Source: JAEUOS01 sp964470865 (lineage in GTDB: Bacteria; Pseudomonadota; Gammaproteobacteria; Burkholderiales; JAEUOS01). From it: a stretch of DNA of 64,000 nt. The stretch spans positions 1 through 64,000 of the forward strand of contig CAYYFR010000008.1 of NCBI GenBank assembly GCA_964470865.1, in the 5' to 3' direction. The notes beneath the pieces are model-generated. The model was not told the DNA's origin and searched no databases. It saw nothing but the letters and a program-made list of their open reading frames with translations. Both the position numbers and the translations under genes were made by a program. This document shows positions 34,060-42,692 of this stretch, piece after piece. Position 1 is the first letter of the stretch, and every line of letters begins with the position of its first letter.

Positions 34060-34776
34060 ATGTACACCGCAACAGGCGTTGTCGAACGCAAATTCAATGT
34101 CGCGCAGTTCGTGCCGCTGGTCAAGCGCATGGCCCACCACCTGCTGGCGCGCCTGCCGGCCTCGGTTCAGGTCGACGACCTGGTGCAGGCCGGCATGCTC
34201 GGCCTGATGGACGCCGCCGGCCGCTTTGAAGAAGGACAGGGAGCGCAATTCGAGACCTATGCATCGCAGCGCATCAAGGGCGCAATGCTCGATGAACTGC
34301 GTGCCAACGACTGGATGCCGCGCGGCGTGCGCCGCGCGCAACGCGAGATCGAGAAGGCCATCGGCAAGCTCGAACACCGCCTGGGGCACTCGCCGACCGA
34401 GCCGGAAGTGGCAAGGGAGATGGGGCTTTCGCTCGGTGAGTACCAGACCTTGCTGGCCGACGCGCGCGGCGCCCAACTGATTCACTTCGACAACCAGGAT
34501 GACGGAGAAGACAGCGACCCGTTCCTCGACCGGCATCTGGCCGACACCTCCGGCGATCCGCTCGAGCAGGTGCACGACGCGCGCTTCAGGCAGGCCCTGA
34601 TCGGCGCCATCGAGGGGTTGCCCGAGCGCGAGAAAATGCTGATGGGCATGTACTACGAACAGGAACTCAATTTCCGCGAGATCGCCGCTGTCATGGGCGT
34701 GACCGAATCGCGTATATGCCAGTTGCACAGTCAGGCGGTGGCGCGGATTCGCTCGCGCATGAAGGACTGGACTTAG
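34060..34776 (+). CDS. fliA: Flagellar sigma factor FliA (sigma-28)
   Basis: FliA directs RNA polymerase to late flagellar promoters such as the one at 22855-22882. The 238-residue protein has region 2 (MAHHLLARLPASVQVDDLVQ; GLMDAAGRFE; FETYASQRIKGAMLDELRA), region 3 and region 4 with NFREIAAVMGVTESRICQLH. It lacks region 1, as expected. AGGA lies before the ATG. FlgM, its inhibitor, is encoded at 39719-40006. Confidence 0.97.
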   Translation: MYTATGVVERKFNVAQFVPLVKRMAHHLLARLPASVQVDDLVQAGMLGLMDAAGRFEEGQGAQFETYASQRIKGAMLDELRANDWMPRGVRRAQREIEKAIGKLEHRLGHSPTEPEVAREMGLSLGEYQTLLADARGAQLIHFDNQDDGEDSDPFLDRHLADTSGDPLEQVHDARFRQALIGAIEGLPEREKMLMGMYYEQELNFREIAAVMGVTESRICQLHSQAVARIRSRMKDWT

Positions 34777-34816
34777 GAGCGCGGCCGGAACGGTGGCTGG
34801 GAAGGGCGGACCCCCA

Positions 34817-34856
34817 TTGGCCTTGGCCTTGGCCTTGGCGTTGGCCTTGGCCCTGG
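34817..34856. repeat. CCTTGG hexanucleotide repeat
   Basis: About six and a half imperfect units of CCTTGG between fliA and the kinase gene. This simple repeat lies 80-120 nt ahead of the kinase start and might vary by slippage. Confidence 0.9.
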
Positions 34857-34934
34857 GCGCGGGCGCAGGGGCGGTGCAGCGCCGGTTATCATGGGTGTTC
34901 GCAGCCTTTCCCAGCCCTGAACCTGGTATTTCGC

Positions 34935-37900
34935 ATGCCTGACCTTCGCGCCGACGAAAATCGGAGTGCACCTGCTCCGCAGCGACGTTTCCATAGGCTC
35001 GAGATCAAGTTCGCTCTGCTGGTGCTGCTGGCGGCCCTGCCGTTCGCGCTGGCCCTGGTTCTTGCGCTTTCGAGCGCCGCTGCGGCCACCGCCCTGCGAG
35101 CCCATGCGTGGCTGCTGCTTCTGGTCACTGCGGTGGCCGCTGCCGGCATCTGGTTGCTCAGGCGTGACCTGCATGCGCGCGTACGCGAACTGCACCAAGC
35201 GACGCGCGCCCTGGCCATGGGCGATACGGACCATCGCGTGCCGGGGGCGGCCTATATCCCCGGCGCACCGGCGCTGGCGGCGGATTTCAATCGGATGGCC
35301 GAACGGATCGAGGCCAAGCACGATGAATTGGCGAGGTCCGCGCAGCAGTTGCGCCGCTTGGTCGACATGGCTGCCGATTGGCACTGGACCACCGATGGAG
35401 AACAGCACTTCACCGAGATCGCGGGGCGTGAGCCCGCGGACGCGGCGCAATGGCTGGGCAGGTGCCTGTGGGACATTGCGCAGTTGCGGCCGGTATCGAC
35501 TACCTGGCGGGAGCATCGAGCGTTGCGGGACCAGGGCAAGCCGTTCCGCGACTTGCTGCTGGAACTGACGCAAGCAGACGACGCGGTGCGATGCGTCGAA
35601 ATCAACGGAGACCCGCTGTACAACACCGCGGGAGTGCTGCAAGGTTATTGCGGTACCGCTCGCGATGTGACCAGGCTCAAGCAGGCGGAAAGCCAGGCAA
35701 GCCGCAACGAAGCGCGCTTTCGCGGCCTGATCGAGGGCGCGCCGGAGGCCATCGTGGTGGCCGATTTCCATAGCGGGATGGTAGTCGAGGCCAATTCCGC
35801 CGCGGCGCAACTGTTCGGTTGCACCCATGCGCAACTGATCGGTATCCCGGCGGCCGACCTGGGCACCTCCCTCGGGCGCTCGCGCCCAGAGACGCTTGCC
35901 GCGATCACGCAGATCGCGCGCCGCGTGCTGGCCGGCGAATCGGTGGTGACCGAAGGGCAGATTCGCACCATGGACGGGCGCGATGTGGCGGTTGAAACGC
36001 GCTGGATGCGCCTGCCGGGCGAGGGCAAGCTGCTGCGCGCGGCGCTGGTGGATGTGAGCCAACGGCGCCGCGTCGAGGCCGAACGCGAACGACTGCAAGC
36101 CGAATCGGCAGACCGCCTCGAACTCCTGCGCGCAAGCGAAGCCAGGTTTCGCCAGCTCACCATGCTGTCCTCCGACTGGTACTGGGAACAGGACGCCCAA
36201 TATCGTTTCTTGCGCACCGATACCCGCGGTTATCGGGGTGACAAGCCAATCGGCGAGTCGGCCGGAATGACGCGTTGGGAACGATCGGGCACGCGACCGA
36301 TCGGCACCACCTGGGAAGCGCACCGGGGTGACCTCGAAGCACACCGGCCGTTCGCGCATCTGATACTTGAACTGCTGCCGGAGGATGGTTTGCGCAGGTA
36401 CGTGGCGGTACGCGGCGAGCCGATTTTTGACAACGCCGGCGGGTTCACCGGTTATCGCGGTGTAGGCGCGGACATAAGTGAACGCTATCGCAACGATCTG
36501 GTACGTGCCGGCGAGCGCGCGGTCTACGAGTCGCTGGCCGCCGATGCCTCGCTGGCTGAACTGATGACGGTTTTGTGCAGCACCATCGACGCCGCCCTGG
36601 CAAGGCCCGGTATCGCCTCGCTGTTGTTGCTCGAAGACGGCGTGTTGCGCCCGCTCGCCAATCCAGGCGCTCCACCTGCCTATGACGACTTGCTCTGCAG
36701 CGGCGTTGTTCCGGGGCCACGAGCGGGATGCTGCGGCACTGCGGCTTTCGAGGAAGCAGTGGTGATCTGCGCCGACATCGCAGCCGACCCGCGCTGGGAT
36801 GACTATCGCGAACTGGCGGAAACATGCGCTTTCGCCTCAGGCTGGTCGACGCCGGTACTCGGCGCTGCAGGCCAGGTGCTTGCGACCTTCGCGGTGTACT
36901 GCACCAGCCAAGCCGAACCGGTGGCAGCCGATCTTGAGTTGACGCGCTCGGCGGCAGCGCTGGCCGCTGTGTTGATTGAACGCTTTCGCGCACAGGCGGC
37001 GGAGTTGGAGAGCGAGGCGCGCTACAGGAGCTTGGTCGAGATGTCGCGCGAAGCGGTGTTGATTCATGATGGACAGATTGTCGTCTACGCCAATCCGGCG
37101 GCCGCACGCATGCTTGCGGCGCCCGATGCAAGCGCTGTGATCGGCTGCAATCTGCATGACCGGCTCGAAATCGATGCTGGCGGTACGGGGCTGCGGCGCC
37201 GGCGCCGTGTGCTCGATGCGGATGGCGGCAGCGCTTATACCGAGATGCGCCTCACCCGCCTGGACGACAGCGTTGTCGACGTGGAGGTAGCCAGCGGCCC
37301 GGTCGATTTCGCGGCTCGGCGCATGGTGCAGACATCGGTTCACGACATCAGCGCCCGCAAGTGGGCCGAGCGCGAGATGCAGCGCCTGAACGAGGCGCTG
37401 GAACAGACCGTGGCCATGCGCACCGCCGAGCTGACTGCGGCGGTGCGTGAACTGGAAGCTTTTTCGTATACGGTTGCCCACGACCTGCGGGCGCCGCTGC
37501 GGGCCATCGACGGCTACGCGCAACTGCTGCGACTGGAATCGGCTGCCGCGAGCGGACCGACTGCCTGGCGTGACCTCGACATGATTGTGGCCAGCGCCCG
37601 ACGCATGGGTGAGCTGATCGACGGACTGCTGGAGTTTTCGCGCCTGGGCCGCGGCGAGGCTGCGTACCAGCGCATCGCCACTGCAGCGCTGGTGGCGTCG
37701 GTAGCAGCCGAGGCGCGCAACGAGTTTTCGCATCAGCCGCAGGTCGAGATCCGCACTTTGCCCGACGTGTTTGGTGATCCCGCGATGCTGCGCCAGGTGT
37801 GGGTCAATCTGATTTTCAATGCCTTCAAGTTCAGCGCGCAGGCAGACGCGCCGCGGATCGTCATCGATTGCGTGGTCGGCGCGGGCGAAGTGGCCTTTTC

Positions 37901-38192
37901 AGTTGCCGATAATGGCGCAGGATTTGATGGCAACTATGCCGAAAAGCTGTTCGGCATGTTCCAGCGCCTGCATTCACGCAACCAGTTCGAGGGTACCGGT
38001 GTCGGTCTGGCAATCGTCAAGAGGGTGATCGAGCGTCATCACGGGCGGGTCTGGGGAACAGGGACACCCGGGCGCGGCGCCACCTTTCACTTCACCCTGC
38101 CGGCGACCTCGATGGTGATCACGGGCGCCACGCCGGCACCGCCCGCGGGCGCGGCCTTCCTTCAGGAGCAGGGCGGCGTGCCGGCACCATGA
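34935..38192 (+). CDS. Membrane-bound sensor histidine kinase with several PAS domains and a GAF domain
   Basis: The 1085-residue kinase has two membrane helices near the N-terminus (about 27-49 and 56-72) with almost no periplasmic loop, then a HAMP-like linker. PAS domains sit at about 135-250, 258-375 and 390-515. A GAF domain follows at about 530-690 and a fourth PAS at about 700-810. The kinase core has its phospho-accepting histidine at H849 in VAHDLRAPLRAIDGYAQLL, then an ATPase domain with NAFKFS, DNGAGFD and GTGVGLAIVKRVIERH. This H-box (HDLRAPLR) is typical of phytochrome-like kinases that pair with Rcp1-type regulators, and one follows at 38345. No receiver or biliprotein chromophore domain is apparent. 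ATG 34935 is chosen on where membrane helices begin. The ligand is unknown. Confidence 0.9.
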   Translation: MPDLRADENRSAPAPQRRFHRLEIKFALLVLLAALPFALALVLALSSAAAATALRAHAWLLLLVTAVAAAGIWLLRRDLHARVRELHQATRALAMGDTDHRVPGAAYIPGAPALAADFNRMAERIEAKHDELARSAQQLRRLVDMAADWHWTTDGEQHFTEIAGREPADAAQWLGRCLWDIAQLRPVSTTWREHRALRDQGKPFRDLLLELTQADDAVRCVEINGDPLYNTAGVLQGYCGTARDVTRLKQAESQASRNEARFRGLIEGAPEAIVVADFHSGMVVEANSAAAQLFGCTHAQLIGIPAADLGTSLGRSRPETLAAITQIARRVLAGESVVTEGQIRTMDGRDVAVETRWMRLPGEGKLLRAALVDVSQRRRVEAERERLQAESADRLELLRASEARFRQLTMLSSDWYWEQDAQYRFLRTDTRGYRGDKPIGESAGMTRWERSGTRPIGTTWEAHRGDLEAHRPFAHLILELLPEDGLRRYVAVRGEPIFDNAGGFTGYRGVGADISERYRNDLVRAGERAVYESLAADASLAELMTVLCSTIDAALARPGIASLLLLEDGVLRPLANPGAPPAYDDLLCSGVVPGPRAGCCGTAAFEEAVVICADIAADPRWDDYRELAETCAFASGWSTPVLGAAGQVLATFAVYCTSQAEPVAADLELTRSAAALAAVLIERFRAQAAELESEARYRSLVEMSREAVLIHDGQIVVYANPAAARMLAAPDASAVIGCNLHDRLEIDAGGTGLRRRRRVLDADGGSAYTEMRLTRLDDSVVDVEVASGPVDFAARRMVQTSVHDISARKWAEREMQRLNEALEQTVAMRTAELTAAVRELEAFSYTVAHDLRAPLRAIDGYAQLLRLESAAASGPTAWRDLDMIVASARRMGELIDGLLEFSRLGRGEAAYQRIATAALVASVAAEARNEFSHQPQVEIRTLPDVFGDPAMLRQVWVNLIFNAFKFSAQADAPRIVIDCVVGAGEVAFSVADNGAGFDGNYAEKLFGMFQRLHSRNQFEGTGVGLAIVKRVIERHHGRVWGTGTPGRGATFHFTLPATSMVITGATPAPPAGAAFLQEQGGVPAP

Positions 38193-38227
38193 GCCGCACC
38201 ATGAGTCGCGCCATGAGTCGCGCCACG
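38185..38227. repeat. 12-nt tandem repeat at the end of the kinase gene
   Basis: Three and a half copies of a unit like CACCATGAGTCG begin in the last codons of the kinase and run past its stop. Differences are single bases. Probably replication slippage. Confidence 0.8.
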
Positions 38228-38344
38228 CCGGGCGCAATTGTTCGGTAAAATGCTTGCCTCACCGTAGTCCGCGTGCGTCTGTCGCTTTTTTGCGGAGCTG
38301 CGGACCGACTGCCGGTATTTTTGCCTGTTGGCATCGAGGTTGCT

Positions 38345-38809
38345 TTGAGCAGCGAGCTGGAACTTGACGCCGACATCCTGTTAGTCGAGGATGATCCTAA
38401 CGATGCCGAACTGGTGCGCCGCGCCTTGCGGCGTGGCGGCACGCTTGCATCGATCGTGCACGTGCAGGACGGTGCCGAAGCGCTCGATTACCTGTATGGT
38501 CGCGGCCAATATGCGGCGCGTGGCGGGCCTGCGTATCCCAAGCTGATGTTGTTGGACCTCAAACTGCCCAAGCTGACCGGGCTGGAAGTGTTGCGCGAAG
38601 TTCGCGCCCATCCCGCATTGCGCCGCCAGGTGGTGGTGATGCTGACGTCGTCGCGCGAAGAGACCGATCTGCAGGAGGCCTATCAGCACGGCGTCAACAG
38701 CTTCGTGGTGAAGGCAGTCAATTTCGAGGAATTGATGGATTCGCTGTCTCGTCTGGCGCACTACTGGCTGCGTGTCAACCAACTGCCCCAACTGCGCAAG
38801 GCACACTAG
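38345..38809 (+). CDS. Rcp1-like single-domain response regulator
   Basis: The 154-residue protein is one receiver domain with the extended loop of the Rcp1 group: ADILLVEDDPNDAELVRRAL, LMLLDLKLPKLTGLEVLREV (phosphorylation Asp), VVVMLTSSREETDL and a lysine in NSFVVKAVNFEELMDSL. There is no output domain. TTG 38345 with GAGG 5 nt ahead is the most likely start; a GTG at 38273 in the same frame is possible. Kinase-regulator adjacency and class both point to signalling from the kinase just upstream. It ends head-on with the receiver at 38829-39224. Confidence 0.88.
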   Translation: MSSELELDADILLVEDDPNDAELVRRALRRGGTLASIVHVQDGAEALDYLYGRGQYAARGGPAYPKLMLLDLKLPKLTGLEVLREVRAHPALRRQVVVMLTSSREETDLQEAYQHGVNSFVVKAVNFEELMDSLSRLAHYWLRVNQLPQLRKAH

Positions 38810-38828
38810 CAGCCTGTCGGACTTGCCC

Positions 38829-39224
38829 TCAGGCGGCCATGCAGAAGCCGGCGCCGCTGGCGCCAAACGCCTGCCCGATTACCCTAAGCAAGCCGCGGGT
38901 ATCACGTTTTTCCAGCACGCCGTCGGCGCCGCACTTGAGCGCGTCGGCGGTCTGGCTGCGACTGAAATCACCGGAATAGACGAAAAATGGCAAGCGCGGG
39001 CAGGCGCGACGTACCAGTTCGAGCGCAGCGACTGAGTCGAAAGCGGGCATGTTGTGGTCACACAACACCATATCCCAGGGCTGTTCTGCCAATGCGGACG
39101 AAAGGCCGGAGGCGTTGTAAACGCGACGAAAGCGGGCCTCGCGGATCCAGCGCCTGATGTAAGCGCAGGCGAGCAGCACATCGTCTTCCGAGTCGTCGAT
39201 GATGAGGATTTGCGGGCCGGACAT
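38829..39224 (-). CDS. Single-domain response regulator behind flgN
   Basis: The 131-residue receiver starts MSGPQILIIDDSEDDVLLAC and has the acidic pair, the phospho-acceptor Asp in DMVLCDHNMPAF, the Ser in FFVYSGDF and the Lys in VLEKRD, so it should be phosphorylated. There is no output domain. It lies 37 nt after flgN in the same direction, so it probably belongs to the flgM-flgN transcript. ATG 39284 is an alternative start. Its partner kinase is not obvious. Confidence 0.82.
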   Translation of the reverse strand: MSGPQILIIDDSEDDVLLACAYIRRWIREARFRRVYNASGLSSALAEQPWDMVLCDHNMPAFDSVAALELVRRACPRLPFFVYSGDFSRSQTADALKCGADGVLEKRDTRGLLRVIGQAFGASGAGFCMAA

Positions 39225-39261
39225 GCCAGGCAGGGGGCGTGATGGTGCTTGCAGCACAGGC

Positions 39262-39708
39262 TCAAGCACTGCCGTAAGCGCCATAATGGCGCGCGCCGCC
39301 GGTGAAGCCGTCGGCCTTGTACAGGCCGGCGCTATCGACCGCCGCCCGAGCCATGTAGCCGGCTTGCACCAAGCCGGCGAAACGCGCACGTGCATATGCC
39401 AGCCGGGTGGCGACAAACTGTGCGTTGATGGCATTGGCGCTAGCCGCCTCGCGCATGGCGGCAAGCAGCAGGGGGTTGCGCCGGGTTTTCTGGCGCTGCG
39501 GCGCGCTGCGGTCGAGGCCAGCGTCACCCAGAGCGCCGATCAATTCGCCCAGGACCTGTTCCTTGGCTGCCGTCAGGCGAACCACGGCTGCGACATTGTC
39601 GTCCTCCAGAGCCGCGTGTTCCTCGCGCAGCAGTGCCTTGAGGCGGCTGGCCAGCATTAGGTGGGGTGCCTGCGGCGCGGCGGTTGAGTCAATCGGTTTG
39701 ATGGCCAT
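39262..39708 (-). CDS. flgN: Flagellar export chaperone FlgN
   Basis: FlgN is the chaperone for hook-filament junction proteins FlgK and FlgL. The 148-residue protein is mostly helical: LASRLKALLREEHAALEDDN and AAVVRLTAAKEQVLGELIGA are typical, and a Tyr/Gly-rich C-terminus follows (TGGARHYGAYGSA). It follows flgM after 10 nt. Confidence 0.88.
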   Translation of the reverse strand: MAIKPIDSTAAPQAPHLMLASRLKALLREEHAALEDDNVAAVVRLTAAKEQVLGELIGALGDAGLDRSAPQRQKTRRNPLLLAAMREAASANAINAQFVATRLAYARARFAGLVQAGYMARAAVDSAGLYKADGFTGGARHYGAYGSA

Positions 39709-39718
39709 CGGGACGGTG

Positions 39719-40006
39719 CTAATGGATCCTGCCGAACAACTCGTTGACGTTGGCGATCAGCTTGTCGGCGACGACGCCTGAATCTACCTCGAAGCGGCCG
39801 TCGCGAATCGCTTCCTTGATGCCGGCGACCTTGGCGGCATCGAATGCCGGGCTGTTGTCACCGGCGGCCAGCGAGGCCGACAGGCCGGACAGGCGTACTG
39901 TTGGCGGTTCGCCATTGTCAGCGGGCGCGGTAGCGGCGCTTTTTGCGGCCGGTTTGCCGGTGGCCAGGTCGGGGCGCAGCGAGTCTGTGGATCCGTTGAT
40001 CTTCAT
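39719..40006 (-). CDS. flgM: Anti-sigma-28 factor FlgM
   Basis: FlgM binds FliA until it is exported through the finished hook. The 95-residue protein starts MKINGSTDSLRPD, is disordered in its first half, and has the C-terminal FliA-binding part: VAGIKEAIRDGRFEVDSGVV then ADKLIANVNELFG. GGGAGAG sits 8 nt ahead of ATG 40006. A TAAAG is seen upstream (about 40117) but its -10 partner is poor, so I do not call a sigma-28 promoter. Confidence 0.93.
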   Translation of the reverse strand: MKINGSTDSLRPDLATGKPAAKSAATAPADNGEPPTVRLSGLSASLAAGDNSPAFDAAKVAGIKEAIRDGRFEVDSGVVADKLIANVNELFGRIH

Positions 40007-40174
40007 TTGGTGCTCTCCCATCTTGGTTCGGGCCGATTCACGCGCATGCAGGCCAAAATGACACTGCGAAACGGCGCGCGGCGTGCGGCGCATGCCGGGT
40101 TTACGTCGCTTGCAGCCAATACTTTAGCCCCGATCAAAGGGTGAATAGCCTGCCTCATTGAAGTTTTTCCATGC

Positions 40175-40915
40175 TTACAGGCGCATTTCCACCAGCCGCC
40201 CGCTGCGGGCGACGCCCTGCACCACGCGCCCGGAATCGGTTTGGACCCGCACCGACTGGCCTTCGGCGGCCGTCGACAGGGCGCGGCCGCTGGCGCTGAT
40301 TGAAAATCCGGCGCCATTCAGTATCAGGCGCACGGTGTCGCCGGCACCAATCGCCGGTGGCGTACGAAAATGCTCGGCGCGCAGAATCTGCCCGGAGGCA
40401 ATCACACGGGCGGCGGTCCTGCCTTCAAGGCTTGCCATATCGGCCAGCGGCGAGCCGGGCTCGCGGCTGACTTCAACCTCTTCCAGACGGGTGTCGTCCT
40501 GGCCTACGGCGTTGCCGAAGCCGATGGTGCGGGTGGCAATCAGGGCCGGTGCGAATACGCGGATGTCCACCGGCAGGTAGACGCTCCAGGAAGCCCCTTC
40601 GGCGCAGCGCAAGCCGATCTGGGTTTTGCCCCACAGGCGGCTGTTGACAGGAAGGAAAGGCTCGACGCGTGCACAGGGTGCGAGTTGCAGGCGTTCATCG
40701 AGGCGGCCAAGCACCACTTCAACCCGGCCGGGCAGGCCGGTCGCGGCCCGTTCGAGATAGAGCTTGATGCCCTCGGCAGCGGCGCTTTGAGGCTGGGCTT
40801 GGGCGGACGACATGCCCCACAGTCCAGCGCCAAGAAACGTGGCGACAGCCAAAAGCATCGCGATGCCAGCGGCAATGCCGGTATGGCGGGTCGGGGTGGG
40901 TGCGGGCAGGGTCAT
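40175..40915 (-). CDS. flgA: Flagellar P-ring assembly chaperone FlgA
   Basis: FlgA is the periplasmic chaperone for FlgI. The 246-residue protein has a signal peptide (hydrophobic stretch MLLAVATFLGAGLWGM, cleavage near SSAQA), then an SAF-like domain with EVVLGRLDERLQLAPCARVE and LEGRTAARVIASGQILRAEH. It ends with GDTVRLILNGAGFSISASGR and the C-terminal VVQGVARSGRLVEMRL. It diverges from flgB across a 224-nt region with no gene that should hold both promoters. Confidence 0.95.
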   Translation of the reverse strand: MTLPAPTPTRHTGIAAGIAMLLAVATFLGAGLWGMSSAQAQPQSAAAEGIKLYLERAATGLPGRVEVVLGRLDERLQLAPCARVEPFLPVNSRLWGKTQIGLRCAEGASWSVYLPVDIRVFAPALIATRTIGFGNAVGQDDTRLEEVEVSREPGSPLADMASLEGRTAARVIASGQILRAEHFRTPPAIGAGDTVRLILNGAGFSISASGRALSTAAEGQSVRVQTDSGRVVQGVARSGRLVEMRL

Positions 40916-41139
40916 CGCGCAATGGCAGGAAGGGTTGATCGACAGAGAGACCGTAGCTTACGCAGCCGGCGCCGCCATGCGGCCGGCGATCAGACACGGA
41001 AAAGCACGTCTGTTTGCGCCATCGTGAGGCTCAAGGATTTGGTTCAATGGTCGCCATTCCACATCCTGCGCGTCGGCGTTCCGCCCATGCTGCAAGGGTG
41101 GCGATCGAATCACGCACATGCTCAATCGGCGGACAGGCC

Positions 41140-41541
41140 ATGATCAACAAGCTCAACGATGCATTGCATTTTCACAGCTCGGCGCTGCGCTTACGTTCCG
41201 AGCGGCAGCAGGTGCTGGCGGCCAACATCGCCAATGCCGATACACCTGGATACAAGGCTGCCGACTTTGATTTCGGGCGTGCTCTTGCCGGTGCCGTTGG
41301 CGCCGGCGATGCTTTCACCGCGGGCATGGCTGCCACCAACCCTGGCCACCTGGCACCGCGTACCGGCAGCGCTGCCCAGTCGATCCAGTACCGCATACCG
41401 ACCCAGTCTTCGGTTGATGGCAACAGCGTGGAAATGGATACCGAACGGGCCAATTTCGCCGACAACGCGATCCGTTATGAAGCTTCGCTCAGGTTTCTTA
41501 ACGGCCAGATCAAATCGATCATGAGCGCCATCACCGGGTAA
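41140..41541 (+). CDS. flgB: Flagellar proximal rod protein FlgB
   Basis: FlgB is the first rod protein. The 133-residue sequence has the axial-family N-terminal motif VLAANIANADTPGYKAADFD and the C-terminal NAIRYEASLRFLNGQIKSI. ATG 41140 (MINKLNDALHFHS) fits FlgB; the in-frame stretch from 41014 does not. It heads the flgBCDEFGHIJKL operon. Confidence 0.95.
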   Translation: MINKLNDALHFHSSALRLRSERQQVLAANIANADTPGYKAADFDFGRALAGAVGAGDAFTAGMAATNPGHLAPRTGSAAQSIQYRIPTQSSVDGNSVEMDTERANFADNAIRYEASLRFLNGQIKSIMSAITG

Positions 41542-41549
41542 TCCAGGCC

Positions 41550-41966
41550 ATGTCGCTATTTTCCGCATTTCGCATCGCCGGTTCAGGTGCCACCGCCCAG
41601 GGCCAGCGCCTCAACGTGGTGGCCTCCAACCTGGCCAACGCCGATTCGGCGGCCGGTCCGGATGGCCAGACCTACAAGGCGCGGCACGTAGTGTTCGAGG
41701 CAACACAGGCCCGCGAAGCGCTCGGCGCCGGCGCCCAGGGCGTGCGGGTGCGCCAGGTCACTACAGACGAGTCGGCGCCGCGCCGGCTGCACGATCCCAA
41801 GCATCCGATGGCCGATGCCCAGGGGTATGTTTCCCTGCCGAACGTCAATGTGGCCGAAGAGATGGTCAACATGATCTCGGCGGCGCGTTCGTATGAGAAC
41901 AACATCGAGGTGATGAATACCGCCAGATCCTTGCTGCAGAAAACCCTGCAGCTGGGCAACAACTGA
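41550..41966 (+). CDS. flgC: Flagellar rod protein FlgC
   Basis: A 138-residue proximal rod protein with MSLFSAFRIAGSGATAQGQR at the start, the axial motif VVASNLANADSAAGPDG and the C-terminus VNVAEEMVNMISAARSYENN. It begins 8 nt after flgB. Confidence 0.95.
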   Translation: MSLFSAFRIAGSGATAQGQRLNVVASNLANADSAAGPDGQTYKARHVVFEATQAREALGAGAQGVRVRQVTTDESAPRRLHDPKHPMADAQGYVSLPNVNVAEEMVNMISAARSYENNIEVMNTARSLLQKTLQLGNN

Positions 41967-41988
41967 TCGTTTTTCGGGAGCCCAGGCC

Positions 41989-42666
41989 ATGGCCAGCATA
42001 ACCAGCAGCGAGTCGGCAAGCAATCCATACGCAGCCTTGAACGCTGCAAGCACAAAAAGCACTAACTCGACCGACGCGACCGACAGTGGGCAGGACCGTT
42101 TTTTGACCCTGCTGGTGGCGCAAATGAAGAATCAGGATCCCTTGAACCCGCTCGACAACGCCCAGGTGACAAGCCAGTTGGCGCAGATCAACACGGTCAA
42201 CGGCATCGAGAAACTCAACCACACACTTACCAAGCTTCTGGAAAGCAATCAAGACACCCAAGCCCTGCAGGCCGCAACTGTGGTCGGGCGCCAGGTGCTG
42301 GCCGACGGCAACGGCATCGTTCTGGCCGGCGCCACCGCGCGCGCCGGGTTCGAGCTGGCCGACGGCGCCGACCAGGTCACGATAACGGTTTCTTCTGCGG
42401 GCGGGCAGTTGGTGCACCGCGCCACGCTTGCCAATCTGGCGCCGGGCATCCACACCTTCGAATGGGACGGCAAGACCGATGCAGGCGCCGCCGCCGCCGA
42501 CGGCAGCTACAGCTTTGCGGTAAGCGCCAAGCTGGGCGGCGCCAATGCGCCAGTGGCGCCGCTGGCGGTGAGCCGCGTCGACGGCGTATCCAACAGCAGC
42601 AGCGGGCTTTCGGTGCGTACCAGCAGCGGCACGCTCGACTGGACCAAGATCAAGCAGGTCATGTAA
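41989..42666 (+). CDS. flgD: Hook cap / scaffolding protein FlgD
   Basis: FlgD is the transient cap that guides hook assembly. The 225-residue protein has the N-terminal motif DRFLTLLVAQMKNQDPLNPL and DNAQVTSQLAQINTVNGIEK, followed by the tudor-like and FnIII-like parts including TFEWDGKTDAGAAAADGSY. GGGAG precedes the ATG. Confidence 0.95.
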   Translation: MASITSSESASNPYAALNAASTKSTNSTDATDSGQDRFLTLLVAQMKNQDPLNPLDNAQVTSQLAQINTVNGIEKLNHTLTKLLESNQDTQALQAATVVGRQVLADGNGIVLAGATARAGFELADGADQVTITVSSAGGQLVHRATLANLAPGIHTFEWDGKTDAGAAAADGSYSFAVSAKLGGANAPVAPLAVSRVDGVSNSSSGLSVRTSSGTLDWTKIKQVM

Positions 42667-42692
42667 GCGCTTTACCCCAGGAGAAATCGAAA

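Noticed and set aside
40094..40122. Sigma-28 promoter upstream of flgM
   Set aside because: A TAAAG is present, but 15 nt downstream the -10 reads ACGTAAAC, too far from GCCGATAA.
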